In this document: positions 36,011 to 44,891 of the stretch, piece after piece
Numbering within the stretch: the first letter of the stretch is position 1
How the letters are laid out: each line of letters starts with the position of its first letter
Assembly (NCBI RefSeq): GCF_004322755.1
Contig: NZ_CP036401.1
Span: 2,852,001 to 2,916,000 of the forward strand
Reading direction: 5' to 3'
DNA length: 64,000 nt
Source of the DNA: Pseudoduganella albidiflava
Lineage (GTDB): Bacteria > Pseudomonadota > Gammaproteobacteria > Burkholderiales > Burkholderiaceae_D
Made by a program: the position numbers and the translations under genes
Notes under the pieces: model-generated
The model's input: only the letters and a program-made list of their open reading frames with translations
Told to the model about the DNA's origin: nothing
Database searches by the model: none

Positions 36011-36039
36011 AGGCACGCCCACCCGGCGTGCCTTTTTTT
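36011..36039 (+). terminator. Terminator after the narK1-narK2-dnr unit
   Basis: Stem AGGCACGCC / GGCGTGCCT with a short loop, followed by a run of seven T. Separates narK from narG. Confidence 0.9.
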
Positions 36040-36060
36040 CCTTCGATGCGGGCGGGCCTG

Positions 36061-36149
36061 CTAGTCACAACGGCCTATATGCCTAGTCCTTCCGAGTTCC
36101 TCCACGGCACTTCCTGCCGATATTCACGCGGCGCCCCGCTCGCTACACT
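36061..36149 (+). promoter_or_regulatory. narG promoter region with two CTAGTC boxes
   Basis: CTAGTCA (36061-36067) and CTAGTCC (36083-36089) are 22 bp apart, two turns of DNA. CTAGTCCTTCCG is identical to the narK1 box. Possible -10 TACACT (36144-36149) in the context GCTACACTGGCC, echoing GCTACAATGCC at moaA. Confidence 0.55.
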
Positions 36150-36202
36150 GGCCTCAATGACAACTCCACGCATGTCGCGCGGAGCGGAATCAAGGAGGCA
36201 GC

Positions 36203-39200
36203 ATGAGTCACTTTCTGGATCGGCTGAAATTCTTCAGCAAGCCCAAGTCCACGTTCTCCGATGGCCACGGCGTCGTCGTGCATGAGGACCGCACCTGGGA
36301 AAACGCTTACCGCCAGCGCTGGCAGCACGACAAGATTGTGCGCTCGACGCACGGCGTGAACTGTACCGGCTCGTGCAGCTGGAAGGTATACGTGAAGAAT
36401 GGCCTGATCACCTGGGAAACCCAGCAGACCGACTACCCGCGCACCCGTCCCGACCTGCCCAACCATGAACCGCGCGGCTGCCCGCGCGGCGCCAGCTATT
36501 CCTGGTACGTGTATTCGGCCCAGCGCGTGAAGTACCCGATGATCCGCGGCCGGCTGATGGACATGTGGCGCGAGGCGCGCAAGACGATGGGCCCGGTGGC
36601 GGCATGGGAATACGTGAGCCAGGACCGGGAACGGGCGAAGCGCTACAAGTCGGTGCGCGGCCTGGGCGGCTTCGTGCGCGCCAGCTGGGACGAGTGCAAC
36701 GAGATGATCGCCGCCGCCAATGCGCTGACGATCAAGAAGTATGGCCCCGACCGCATCGTCGGCTTTTCGCCAATCCCGGCGATGTCGATGGTCAGCTATG
36801 CGGCAGGCACGCGCTACCTGTCGCTGATCGGCGGCGTGGCGCTGTCGTTCTACGACTGGTATTGCGACCTGCCGCCGGCCAGCCCGCAGGTGTGGGGCGA
36901 ACAGACCGACGTGCCGGAATCGGCTGACTGGTACAACTCCACGTACCTGATGGTGTGGGGCTCGAACGTGCCGATGACGCGCACCCCCGATGCCCATTTC
37001 TATACCGAAGTGCGCTACAAGGGCACCAAGACGGTGGCCGTGTCGTCCGATTTCGGCGAAATGGCCAAGTTCGGCGACATCTGGCTGGCGCCGCGCCAGG
37101 GCACCGATGCCGCGCTGGCGATGGCGATGGGCCACGTGATCCTCAAGGAGTTCCATGCGGCGGGCCAGTCCGCCTACTTCCGCGGCTATGCCAAGCAGTA
37201 CACGGATTTCCCGATGCTGGTGCTGCTGAAGGAACACGAGGGAACCCTGATCCCCGACTATTTCCTGCGCGCGTCGCACCTGGCCGGCAACCTGGATGAA
37301 ACCAACAACCCGGAATGGAAGACGCTCGTCATCGACGAGGCATCCGGCCGGATCGTCGCGCCGTCCGGCTCGATCGGCTTCCGCTGGGGCGAGGACGGCA
37401 AGTGGAACCTGGAAATGAAGGAGGGCGGCAGCCGCGCCCCGGTCGATCCGCTGCTGTCGCTGATCGACGCGCGCGACGACGTGCGGCCGGTCGGCTTCGC
37501 CTACTTCGGCGGGCGCGATGCGCAGGACCTGATCACCCGCAACGTGCCCGTGAAGCGCGTGGCGCTGGCGGACGGCACGACGGCGCTGGTGGCTACCGTG
37601 TTCGACCTGTCGCTGGCCAACTACGGCATCGACCGCGGCCTGGGCGGCGGCAACGTGGCCACCTCCTACGATGACGACGTGCCCTACACGCCGGCGTGGC
37701 AGGAAAAGCATACCGGCGTGAAGCGCGCCGACGTGATCACCGTGGCGCGCCAGTTCGCCGAGAATGCCGACAAGACGCGCGGCAAGAGCATGGTGATCGT
37801 CGGCGCGGCGCTGAACCACTGGTACCACATGGACATGACGTACCGCGGCATCATCAACATGCTGATGATGTGCGGCTGCATCGGGCAGTCCGGCGGCGGC
37901 TGGGCGCACTACGTGGGCCAGGAAAAGCTGCGCCCGCAAACCGGCTGGACGCCTCTTGCTTTCGCGCAGGACTGGAACCGGCCGATGCGCCAGATGAACG
38001 GCACCTCGTTCTTCTACGCCCACACCAGCCAGTGGCGCCATGAAAAGCTGCACACCAGCGATATCGCATCGCCGACGGCCGGCCCGGAGGTGGCGCCGAT
38101 GTCGCTGCTGGACCTGAACGCCAAGGCCGAGCGCATGGGCTGGCTGCCATCGGCGCCGCAGCTGCAGACCAATCCGCTCGACGTGGTCGACGCCGCCACG
38201 GCGGCCGGCGAGGATCCCGCCGCCTTCGCGGTACGCCAGCTGAAGGAAGGCAAGCTGCAGATGTCGTGCGACGACCCGGACAATCCGGCGAACTTCCCGC
38301 GCAACATGTTCGTGTGGCGCTCGAACATCCTGGGCAGTTCGGGCAAGGGCCACGAGTACTTCCTGAAATACCTGCTCGGCACGCAGAACGCGCTGATGAG
38401 CGACGAGGACGACTGCATCAAGCCGCGCGACGTGAAGGTACGGCCAGCCGTGGAGGGCAAGCTGGACCTGCTGGTGGTGCTGGACTTCCGCATGTCGACC
38501 ACCTGCCTGTACGGCGACATCGTGCTGCCCACCGCCACCTGGTACGAGAAGGACGACCTGAACACGTCGGACATGCATCCGTTCATCCACCCGCTGTCCG
38601 AAGCCGTGCAGCCGCTGTGGCAGTCGAAGTCGGACTGGGAAATCTACAAGGGTATTGCGAAGAAGTTTTCCGAGATCGGCGGCGCGTACCTGGGTACCCG
38701 CAAGGATATCGTTCTCACCCCGCTGATGCACGACACGCCGGGTGAACTGGGGCAGCCGTTCGATCCGAAGGACTGGCGTGCCGGCGAATGCGAGCCGGTG
38801 CCCGGCAAGACGATGCCGAACATGACCGTCATCGAGCGCGACTTCCGCCAGGTGTACAAGAAATTCACGTCCATCGGCCCGTTGCTGGAAAAGATCGGCA
38901 ACGGCGGCAAGGGCATCGGCTGGAAGACGGGGCACGAAGTGGACGTGCTGCGCGGTATCAACCGCACGGTGCTGGAAGAAGGCGTGTCGCACGGCCAGCC
39001 GCGGCTCAACACCGCCATCGACGCGGCCGAGATGATCCTGTCGCTGGCGCCGGAAACCAATGGCCACGTGGCGGTGAAGGCCTGGGAAGCGCTGTCGAAG
39101 ATCACGGGCCGCGACCATACGCACCTGGCCCTGCCGCGCGAGCACGACAGCATCCGCTTCCGCGACGTGCAGGCGCAGCCCCGCAAGATCATTTCCTCGC

Positions 39201-39910
39201 CCACCTGGTCGGGCCTGGAATCGGAAGAAGTGAGCTACAACGCCTGCTACACCAACGTGCATGAGCTGATCCCCTGGCGCACGCTGACCGGCCGGCAGCA
39301 GTTCTACCAGGATCACCGCTGGATGCGCGACTTCGGTGAAGGTTTCTGCGTGTACAAGCCGGCGATCGATACCCGTACCACCGGCGCGGCGATGGGGGCG
39401 AGCCCGAACGGAAACAAGGAGATCGCGCTGAATTTCATCACGCCGCACCAGAAATGGGGGATCCACTCGACGTACTCGGACAACCTGCGGATGCTGACCC
39501 TGTCGCGTGGCGGCCCCCATGTGTGGCTGTCGGAAATCGACGCGAAGGCGGCCGGCATCGTCGACAACGACTGGATCGAGGTCTTCAACGTGAACGGCAC
39601 CCTGACTGCCCGCGCCATCGTCAGCCAGCGGGTACCGGTGGGGATGACGCTGATGTATCACGCGCAGGAAAAGATCGTCAACGTGCCGGGCGCGGAAATG
39701 TCCGGCAAGCGGGGCGGCATCCACAACTCGGTGACCCGGGCGGTGACCAAGCCGACGCACATGATCGGCGGCTATGCCCAGCTGTCGTGGGGCTTCAATT
39801 ACTACGGCACGGTGGGCTCGAACCGCGACGAATTCGTGGTGGTGCGCAAGATGAACAAGGTCGACTGGATGGAACGTCCGCTGGACGAACGCGCCCCCGC
39901 GCAGGCATAA
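36203..39910 (+). CDS. narG: Respiratory nitrate reductase alpha subunit
   Basis: 1235 residues, normal length. Reduces nitrate to nitrite on the inner side of the membrane with a Mo-bisMGD cofactor. The FS0 cluster ligands are His50, Cys54, Cys58 and Cys93 ('HGVNCTGSC', 'RGCPRGASYS'). The Mo ligand Asp222 sits in 'YDWYCDLPPASP'. A clear CAAGGAGG stands before the ATG at 36203. First gene of narGHJI-ppiC. The enzyme needs NarJ and, by context, MoaA for its cofactor. Confidence 0.98.
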   Translation: MSHFLDRLKFFSKPKSTFSDGHGVVVHEDRTWENAYRQRWQHDKIVRSTHGVNCTGSCSWKVYVKNGLITWETQQTDYPRTRPDLPNHEPRGCPRGASYSWYVYSAQRVKYPMIRGRLMDMWREARKTMGPVAAWEYVSQDRERAKRYKSVRGLGGFVRASWDECNEMIAAANALTIKKYGPDRIVGFSPIPAMSMVSYAAGTRYLSLIGGVALSFYDWYCDLPPASPQVWGEQTDVPESADWYNSTYLMVWGSNVPMTRTPDAHFYTEVRYKGTKTVAVSSDFGEMAKFGDIWLAPRQGTDAALAMAMGHVILKEFHAAGQSAYFRGYAKQYTDFPMLVLLKEHEGTLIPDYFLRASHLAGNLDETNNPEWKTLVIDEASGRIVAPSGSIGFRWGEDGKWNLEMKEGGSRAPVDPLLSLIDARDDVRPVGFAYFGGRDAQDLITRNVPVKRVALADGTTALVATVFDLSLANYGIDRGLGGGNVATSYDDDVPYTPAWQEKHTGVKRADVITVARQFAENADKTRGKSMVIVGAALNHWYHMDMTYRGIINMLMMCGCIGQSGGGWAHYVGQEKLRPQTGWTPLAFAQDWNRPMRQMNGTSFFYAHTSQWRHEKLHTSDIASPTAGPEVAPMSLLDLNAKAERMGWLPSAPQLQTNPLDVVDAATAAGEDPAAFAVRQLKEGKLQMSCDDPDNPANFPRNMFVWRSNILGSSGKGHEYFLKYLLGTQNALMSDEDDCIKPRDVKVRPAVEGKLDLLVVLDFRMSTTCLYGDIVLPTATWYEKDDLNTSDMHPFIHPLSEAVQPLWQSKSDWEIYKGIAKKFSEIGGAYLGTRKDIVLTPLMHDTPGELGQPFDPKDWRAGECEPVPGKTMPNMTVIERDFRQVYKKFTSIGPLLEKIGNGGKGIGWKTGHEVDVLRGINRTVLEEGVSHGQPRLNTAIDAAEMILSLAPETNGHVAVKAWEALSKITGRDHTHLALPREHDSIRFRDVQAQPRKIISSPTWSGLESEEVSYNACYTNVHELIPWRTLTGRQQFYQDHRWMRDFGEGFCVYKPAIDTRTTGAAMGASPNGNKEIALNFITPHQKWGIHSTYSDNLRMLTLSRGGPHVWLSEIDAKAAGIVDNDWIEVFNVNGTLTARAIVSQRVPVGMTLMYHAQEKIVNVPGAEMSGKRGGIHNSVTRAVTKPTHMIGGYAQLSWGFNYYGTVGSNRDEFVVVRKMNKVDWMERPLDERAPAQA

Positions 39911-39944
39911 GCCGGCAAAAGCAGGCAAAACAAGGAGCAAACAA

Positions 39945-41501
39945 ATGAAAATCAGGGCACAAATCGGCATGGTGCTGAACCTGGACAAGTGCATCGGCTG
40001 CCACACCTGCTCGGTCACCTGCAAGAATGTGTGGACCAGCCGCGACGGTGTCGAGTACGCATGGTTCAACAACGTGGAAACCAAGCCCGGCATCGGCTAC
40101 CCGAAGGAATGGGAAAACCAGGACAAGTGGCAGGGCGGCTGGCGCCGCACGGCCGCGGGCACGATCGAGCCGCGCCAGGGCGGACGGCTGAAGATCCTGG
40201 CCAACATCTTCGCCAACCCGAACCTGCCGCCGATCGACGAGTACTACGAACCGTTCACGTACGACTACGAGCGGCTGCAGAACGCGCCGCTGTCGGAAAC
40301 GCCGCCCACGGCACGCCCCGTGTCGGTCCTGACGGGCAAGAAAATGGACAAGATCGAGTGGGGCCCGAACTGGGAGGACGATCTCGGCGGCGAATTCGCC
40401 CAGCGCAGCAAGGACAAGCTGTTCGACAACATGCAGAAGGAGATGTACGGCACCTTCGAGAATACCTTCATGATGTACCTGCCGCGCCTGTGCGAGCATT
40501 GCCTGAATCCGACCTGCGTGGCGTCCTGCCCGTCGGGGTCCGTGTACAAGCGCGAAGACGATGGCATCGTGCTGATCGACCAGGACAAGTGCCGCGGCTG
40601 GCGGATGTGCATCTCCGGTTGCCCTTACAAGAAGATCTACTACAACTGGAGTTCCGGCAAGGCGGAGAAGTGCACGTTCTGCTTCCCCCGCATCGAGGCC
40701 GGCCAGCCGACCGTCTGCTCGGAAACGTGCGTGGGCCGCATCCGCTACCTGGGCGTGATGCTGTATGACGCCGACAAGATCGAATCCGCGGCGTCGGTGG
40801 CCGACGAGCGCGACCTGTACCAGTCGCAGCTTGGCCTGTTCCTCGACCCGCACGACCCGGCGGTGATCGCCGAGGCGCGCCGCCAGGGCATCCCCGACGC
40901 GTGGCTGGACGCGGCGGTGCGCTCGCCGGTCTACAAGATGGCCATGGAGTGGAAGATCGCCTTCCCGTTGCACCCGGAATACCGCACGCTGCCGATGGTG
41001 TGGTACATCCCGCCGCTGTCGCCGATCCAGGCCGCCGCCGAATCGGGCAAGCTGGGCACCAATGGCGTGCTGCCCGACACGGCCAGCCTGCGCATTCCCG
41101 TGCAATACCTGGCCAACCTGCTGACGGCCGGCGACCAGGTGCCGGTGCTGAAGGCGCTGGACCGGATGCTGGCGATGCGCGCCTACATGCGCGGCAAGAG
41201 CGTCGACGGGGTGGAGAACGTCGAGGCGCTGCGGCAGGTGGGGCTGGACAGGGCGACGGTGGAGGACATGTACCACATCATGGCCATCGCCAACTATGAA
41301 GACCGCTTCGTGATCCCGTCCAGCCACAAGGAAATGGTCGAGGACAGCTTCAACGAGAAGGGCAGTTGCGGCTTCAGCTTCGGCAACGGCTGTTCGGATG
41401 GCGTGTCGGACGTGAGCCTGTTCGGCAAGAAAAAACAGGGCTCGACGATCTTCATGTCGATGCCGAAGTCACGCAGGAAAAAAGAACCGGAAGGAGTATA
41501 G
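39945..41501 (+). CDS. narH: Respiratory nitrate reductase beta subunit
   Basis: 518 residues. Electron-transfer subunit with three [4Fe-4S] and one [3Fe-4S] clusters between NarI and NarG. Cysteine groups: 'CIGCHTCSVTC' at the N-terminus, 'CEHCLNPTCVASCPSG', 'CRGWRMCISGCP' (the Trp replaces a Cys, marking the 3Fe site), and 'CTFCFPRIEAGQPTVCSETC'. The gap to narG is 34 bp with AAGGAG present. Confidence 0.98.
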   Translation: MKIRAQIGMVLNLDKCIGCHTCSVTCKNVWTSRDGVEYAWFNNVETKPGIGYPKEWENQDKWQGGWRRTAAGTIEPRQGGRLKILANIFANPNLPPIDEYYEPFTYDYERLQNAPLSETPPTARPVSVLTGKKMDKIEWGPNWEDDLGGEFAQRSKDKLFDNMQKEMYGTFENTFMMYLPRLCEHCLNPTCVASCPSGSVYKREDDGIVLIDQDKCRGWRMCISGCPYKKIYYNWSSGKAEKCTFCFPRIEAGQPTVCSETCVGRIRYLGVMLYDADKIESAASVADERDLYQSQLGLFLDPHDPAVIAEARRQGIPDAWLDAAVRSPVYKMAMEWKIAFPLHPEYRTLPMVWYIPPLSPIQAAAESGKLGTNGVLPDTASLRIPVQYLANLLTAGDQVPVLKALDRMLAMRAYMRGKSVDGVENVEALRQVGLDRATVEDMYHIMAIANYEDRFVIPSSHKEMVEDSFNEKGSCGFSFGNGCSDGVSDVSLFGKKKQGSTIFMSMPKSRRKKEPEGV

Positions 41502-41504
41502 GCC

Positions 41505-42185
41505 ATGAACCGTCATTACCAGATGCTGTCGCTGCTGCTGCAATACCCGGAAGCGGAGCTGGTCGGCGCGCTGCGCGAGATCGAGGCCGTGCTGGCGCAG
41601 CGCCCGGCCTGGCGCGAGCGGCTGCAGCCCCTGCTGGCATGGCTGGGCACCACGCCGCTGATCGAGCTGCAGCAGGACTACGTGGCCACCTTCGACCGCA
41701 ATCCCGGCCATTCGCTGCACCTGTTCGAGCATGTGCACGGCGAATCGCGCGACCGCGGCCAGGCCATGGTGGACCTGATCGAGGAATATCGCCGGCATGG
41801 CCTGGACATGGCGTGTGACGAGCTGCCGGACTACGTGCCGCTGTTCCTGGAGTTCCTCGGCCAGCTGCCCGACCAGGATGCGGCGCGCCTGCTGGGCGAT
41901 GCGGTCGACGTGCTGGCCCACCTGGGCAGCAAACTGTCGGCATCGGGCAGTCCGTACGGCGTGGCACTCGTGCTGCTGGTGGAGGTCAGTCCGGTGGCGC
42001 CCAGGCCGCTGACCGAGCCCCCGGTACGCGACATGGACGAGGCGCTGGAGACCTTCGGCCCCGGCGCCGATGGCGCGGAGCCGCTGCTGAACAGCGCCAA
42101 TGCGCGTGCCGGCCTGCCCGGCGGCGTACAGCCGATCAATTTCCACCCGAAGAAGCCGGCGCCGCACGCCGTGCCGCAAGCCTGA
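41505..42185 (+). CDS. narJ: Nitrate reductase molybdenum cofactor assembly chaperone
   Basis: 226 residues. Chaperone that holds NarGH until the cofactor is inserted and then docks it to NarI. TorD-like start 'MNRHYQMLSLLLQYPEAELV', with 'LFEHVHGESRDRGQAMVDL' and 'ELPDYVPLFLEFLGQLP' typical for NarJ. The start is 3 bp after the narH stop. Confidence 0.96.
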   Translation: MNRHYQMLSLLLQYPEAELVGALREIEAVLAQRPAWRERLQPLLAWLGTTPLIELQQDYVATFDRNPGHSLHLFEHVHGESRDRGQAMVDLIEEYRRHGLDMACDELPDYVPLFLEFLGQLPDQDAARLLGDAVDVLAHLGSKLSASGSPYGVALVLLVEVSPVAPRPLTEPPVRDMDEALETFGPGADGAEPLLNSANARAGLPGGVQPINFHPKKPAPHAVPQA

Positions 42186-42195
42186 AGGAGCCGTG

Positions 42196-42879
42196 ATGAA
42201 CTACGTACACCAATTCCTGTTCGGGATCTATCCCTATATCGCGCTGGCGATCTTCCTGCTGGGAAGCCTGATCCGTTTCGACCGCGAACAGTACAGCTGG
42301 CGCTCGGAATCGAGCCAGGTGCTGCACCGCGGACCGCTGCGCCTGGCCAGCCCGCTGTTCCACATCGGCGTGATCGGGCTGTTCTTCGGCCACGCCGCGG
42401 GCCTGCTGACGCCCGTGGCCGTGTGGGATGCGCTGGGCGTGCCGCACGGCGCCAAGCAGCTTTTCGCCATGGTGGCCGGCGGCGTGATGGGCACCTTCGC
42501 CCTGGTTGGCCTCGTGCTCCTGCTGGTGCGCCGCTTCCAGAGCGACCGGCTGCGCCACGTCACCACGTTCAAGGACAAGATCGTGCTGCTGTGGATCCTG
42601 GCCACGCTGCTGCTGGGACTGTCGTCGATCGTGTCGTCCGCCTCGCACATGGATGGCCACATGATGGTGCTGCTGATGGGCTGGGCCCAGCACATCGTGA
42701 CGTTCCGGGCCGATGCGGCGGCATTGATCACCGAGGCGCCGCTGGTGTTCAAGCTGCACCTGTTCATGGGCATGTCGCTGTTCGTCATCTTCCCGTTCAC
42801 CCGGCTGGTGCACGTGTGGAGCGGCTTCGGCGCCGTGGGCTACCTGGGCCGCGCGTTCCAGCTGGTGCGCAGCCGCTGA
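42196..42879 (+). CDS. narI: Respiratory nitrate reductase gamma subunit (cytochrome b)
   Basis: 227 residues with five membrane helices. Diheme quinol oxidase that feeds electrons to NarH. The His pairs are in 'PLFHIGVIGLFFGHAAG' and 'FKLHLFMGMSLFVIFPFTR' followed by LVHVW, as in E. coli NarI. The ATG at 42196 follows GAAGGAG. The quinol may be the ubiquinol made by the UbiUVT route in the same island. Confidence 0.97.
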   Translation: MNYVHQFLFGIYPYIALAIFLLGSLIRFDREQYSWRSESSQVLHRGPLRLASPLFHIGVIGLFFGHAAGLLTPVAVWDALGVPHGAKQLFAMVAGGVMGTFALVGLVLLLVRRFQSDRLRHVTTFKDKIVLLWILATLLLGLSSIVSSASHMDGHMMVLLMGWAQHIVTFRADAAALITEAPLVFKLHLFMGMSLFVIFPFTRLVHVWSGFGAVGYLGRAFQLVRSR

Positions 42880-42905
42880 CCCGACCAATTCAAAGGAATC
42901 CGATC

Positions 42906-43658
42906 ATGGGTATCGCAGTCAATGGCGTCGACATCACCGACGCCGAAATAGGCGCCGAACTGGCGCACCACGGGGCGGCCGCCAATCCATTGCAGCAGGC
43001 CGTGCACGAAGTCGTGCTGCGGCGCGTGCTGCTGGACGAGGCGGACCGGCTGGGCATCGTCGCCGGAGATTCGACGGACGACGAGCGCATCGAAACGCTG
43101 TTCGCCTGCGAGGTGCAGGTGCCGGAGGTGGACGAACCGGCGTGCCGCCGCTACTACGACGCGCACCGTGCCGCCTTCACGCGGGGCGAACGGGTCGAGG
43201 CGCGCCACATCCTGTTCCAGGTGACGCCGGCGGCACCGCTCGAACTGCTGCGCGAAACGGCCACGCTGATCCTCGACGCACTGCGCCAGTCGCCGGAACG
43301 CTTTGGCGAGCTGGCGCGGCGCTACTCGAATTGCCCGTCCGGCGCGGTCGAGGGCAGCCTCGGGCAGCTGGGACGCGGCGACTGCGTGCCCGAGTTCGAG
43401 GCCGTGCTGTTCCGGCTGGCGCCTGGCGAACTGGCTGGCCGCCTGGTCGAGACCCGCTTCGGGCTGCACATCGTGCAGGTGCTGCGAAGGCTCGACGGCA
43501 CGCTGCTGCCGTTCGACGCCGTGCACGGTCACGTGGCCGACACGCTGCGCCGGCAGGCCTGGCAGCGCGCGCTGCATCAGTACCTGCGCCTGCTTGCCGG
43601 GCGCGCGAAGATCGAGGGAGTGGAGCTGGAGGGAGCGAGCAGTCCACTGGTGCAGTGA
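42906..43658 (+). CDS. Parvulin-type peptidyl-prolyl isomerase in the nar operon
   Basis: 250 residues and no signal peptide, so probably cytoplasmic. The parvulin core is at ~95-195: 'RVEARHILFQVTP', 'FGELARRYSNCPSGAVEG', 'LGQLGRGDCVPEFE' and 'ETRFGLHIVQVLRR'. The N-terminal part ('MGIAVNGVDITDAEIGAEL') is SurA/NifM-like. In many betaproteobacteria a ppiC-like gene follows narI and probably helps NarGHI fold. The gap to narI is 26 bp. Confidence 0.9.
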   Translation: MGIAVNGVDITDAEIGAELAHHGAAANPLQQAVHEVVLRRVLLDEADRLGIVAGDSTDDERIETLFACEVQVPEVDEPACRRYYDAHRAAFTRGERVEARHILFQVTPAAPLELLRETATLILDALRQSPERFGELARRYSNCPSGAVEGSLGQLGRGDCVPEFEAVLFRLAPGELAGRLVETRFGLHIVQVLRRLDGTLLPFDAVHGHVADTLRRQAWQRALHQYLRLLAGRAKIEGVELEGASSPLVQ

Positions 43659-43692
43659 CGGCGGCGCCGGCATCGATCCGCATCGCCGCGGG

Positions 43693-43767
43693 AGCGAACT
43701 AGTCACAAAGAACTAGTCCCGCTCCACCTTCGTGCCACTGACCGCCAGCCGGCGCGCTTGCTACAAT
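43693..43767 (+). promoter_or_regulatory. moaA promoter with paired CTAGTC boxes in a dyad
   Basis: GGAGCG-a-ACTAGT and ACTAGT-cc-CGCTCC form an imperfect inverted repeat. Within it CTAGTCA (43699) and CTAGTCC (43713) lie 14 bp apart. -10 TACAAT is at 43762-43767, with CTGACC 18 bp upstream as a possible -35. Confidence 0.6.
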
Positions 43768-43795
43768 GCCATCATCAACCATCAAGGGGCCGCCG

Positions 43796-44770
43796 ATGCT
43801 GACCGACCGCTTCGGCCGAACCATCGATTATCTGCGCGTGTCGGTCACCGACCGCTGCGACCTGCGCTGCACGTACTGCCTGCCGAACGATTTCACGGGC
43901 TTCGAAGATCCGCCCGACTGGCTCACGTTCGACGAGATCGTGCGCGTGGTGCGGGCCTTTGCACGCATGGGCACGCGCCGCGTGCGCCTGACGGGCGGCG
44001 AACCGCTGACGCGCGGCCGGCTGCCCGAACTGGCCGCCCGGCTGGCGGCGCTGCCAGGCTTGCAGGACCTGTCGCTGTCGACCAACGGCACTCGGCTGGC
44101 ACGCCATGCGGCGGCGCTGAAGGCGGCCGGCGTGGCGCGGCTCAATGTAAGCCTCGATTCGCTGGACCGTGCCTGCGTGGCCGGCATCACGGGGCGCGAC
44201 TGCCTGCCCGACGTCCTCCAGGGCCTGGAAGCGGCACGCGATGCGGGCTTCGCGCCGATCAAGATCAACATGGTGGCGATGGCCGGCGTCAACGGGCACG
44301 AGATCGAGGCCATGGCCGCGTTCTGCATCGAACGCGGCTTCCTGCTGCGGCTGATCGAGGCGATGCCGATGGGCGAGACCGGGCGCGCCGCGGGCTGGCT
44401 CGACCTGGGCCCGGTGCGCGACCGGCTGGTGGAGCGCTTCGGGCTGGTACCGCAGGCGCGCGAGCTGGGCGGCGGACCGGCGCGCTACTACGGCACGCCG
44501 GACGGGCAGGCGGGGATCGGCTTCATCACGCCGATGTCACAGCATTTCTGTGCCACCTGCAACCGGGTGCGGCTGTCCGTCGATGGCACCCTGTACCTCT
44601 GCCTGGGCCAGGAAGAGAAGGTCGAACTGCGCCCGCTGCTGCGCAATGGCGGCAGCGACGCCGACCTGGAACGGGCCATCCGCGCCGCGATCGAGCTGAA
44701 GCCGCGCGAGCACGATTTCACCCGACAGCCGGAAAAGATCGTCCGCTTCATGTCGCAGACCGGCGGCTGA
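43796..44770 (+). CDS. moaA: GTP 3',8-cyclase
   Basis: 324 residues. Radical-SAM enzyme for the first step of molybdenum-cofactor synthesis. N-terminal cluster 'CDLRCTYC'; C-terminal cluster 'FCATCNRVRLSVDGTLYLC'; the C-terminal Gly-Gly is present (SQTGG). The ATG at 43796 follows AAGGGG. An upstream in-frame ATG (43766) overlaps the -10 element and is rejected. Placed between nar structural and sensor genes, it likely boosts cofactor supply when NarG is made. Confidence 0.95.
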   Translation: MLTDRFGRTIDYLRVSVTDRCDLRCTYCLPNDFTGFEDPPDWLTFDEIVRVVRAFARMGTRRVRLTGGEPLTRGRLPELAARLAALPGLQDLSLSTNGTRLARHAAALKAAGVARLNVSLDSLDRACVAGITGRDCLPDVLQGLEAARDAGFAPIKINMVAMAGVNGHEIEAMAAFCIERGFLLRLIEAMPMGETGRAAGWLDLGPVRDRLVERFGLVPQARELGGGPARYYGTPDGQAGIGFITPMSQHFCATCNRVRLSVDGTLYLCLGQEEKVELRPLLRNGGSDADLERAIRAAIELKPREHDFTRQPEKIVRFMSQTGG

Positions 44771-44891
44771 GCGCATGGGCGGGCATCCCGGCGGTATACT
44801 GCGTGGCATGAAAGGACGAACATGGACCGGACAATGCCAATGCAGGAACCTGATAGCCTCCCTGGTGCGCCACCTGGCGGGGGGCGCCGGC

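Noticed and set aside
36107..36124. An FNR box at the narG promoter
   Set aside because: TTCCTGCCGATATT keeps too few consensus bases and is not at the right distance from the proposed -10.
36143..40093. A 1316-codon minus-strand open frame
   Set aside because: Antisense to narG. Composition is typical of a shadow frame; no start signal or family.
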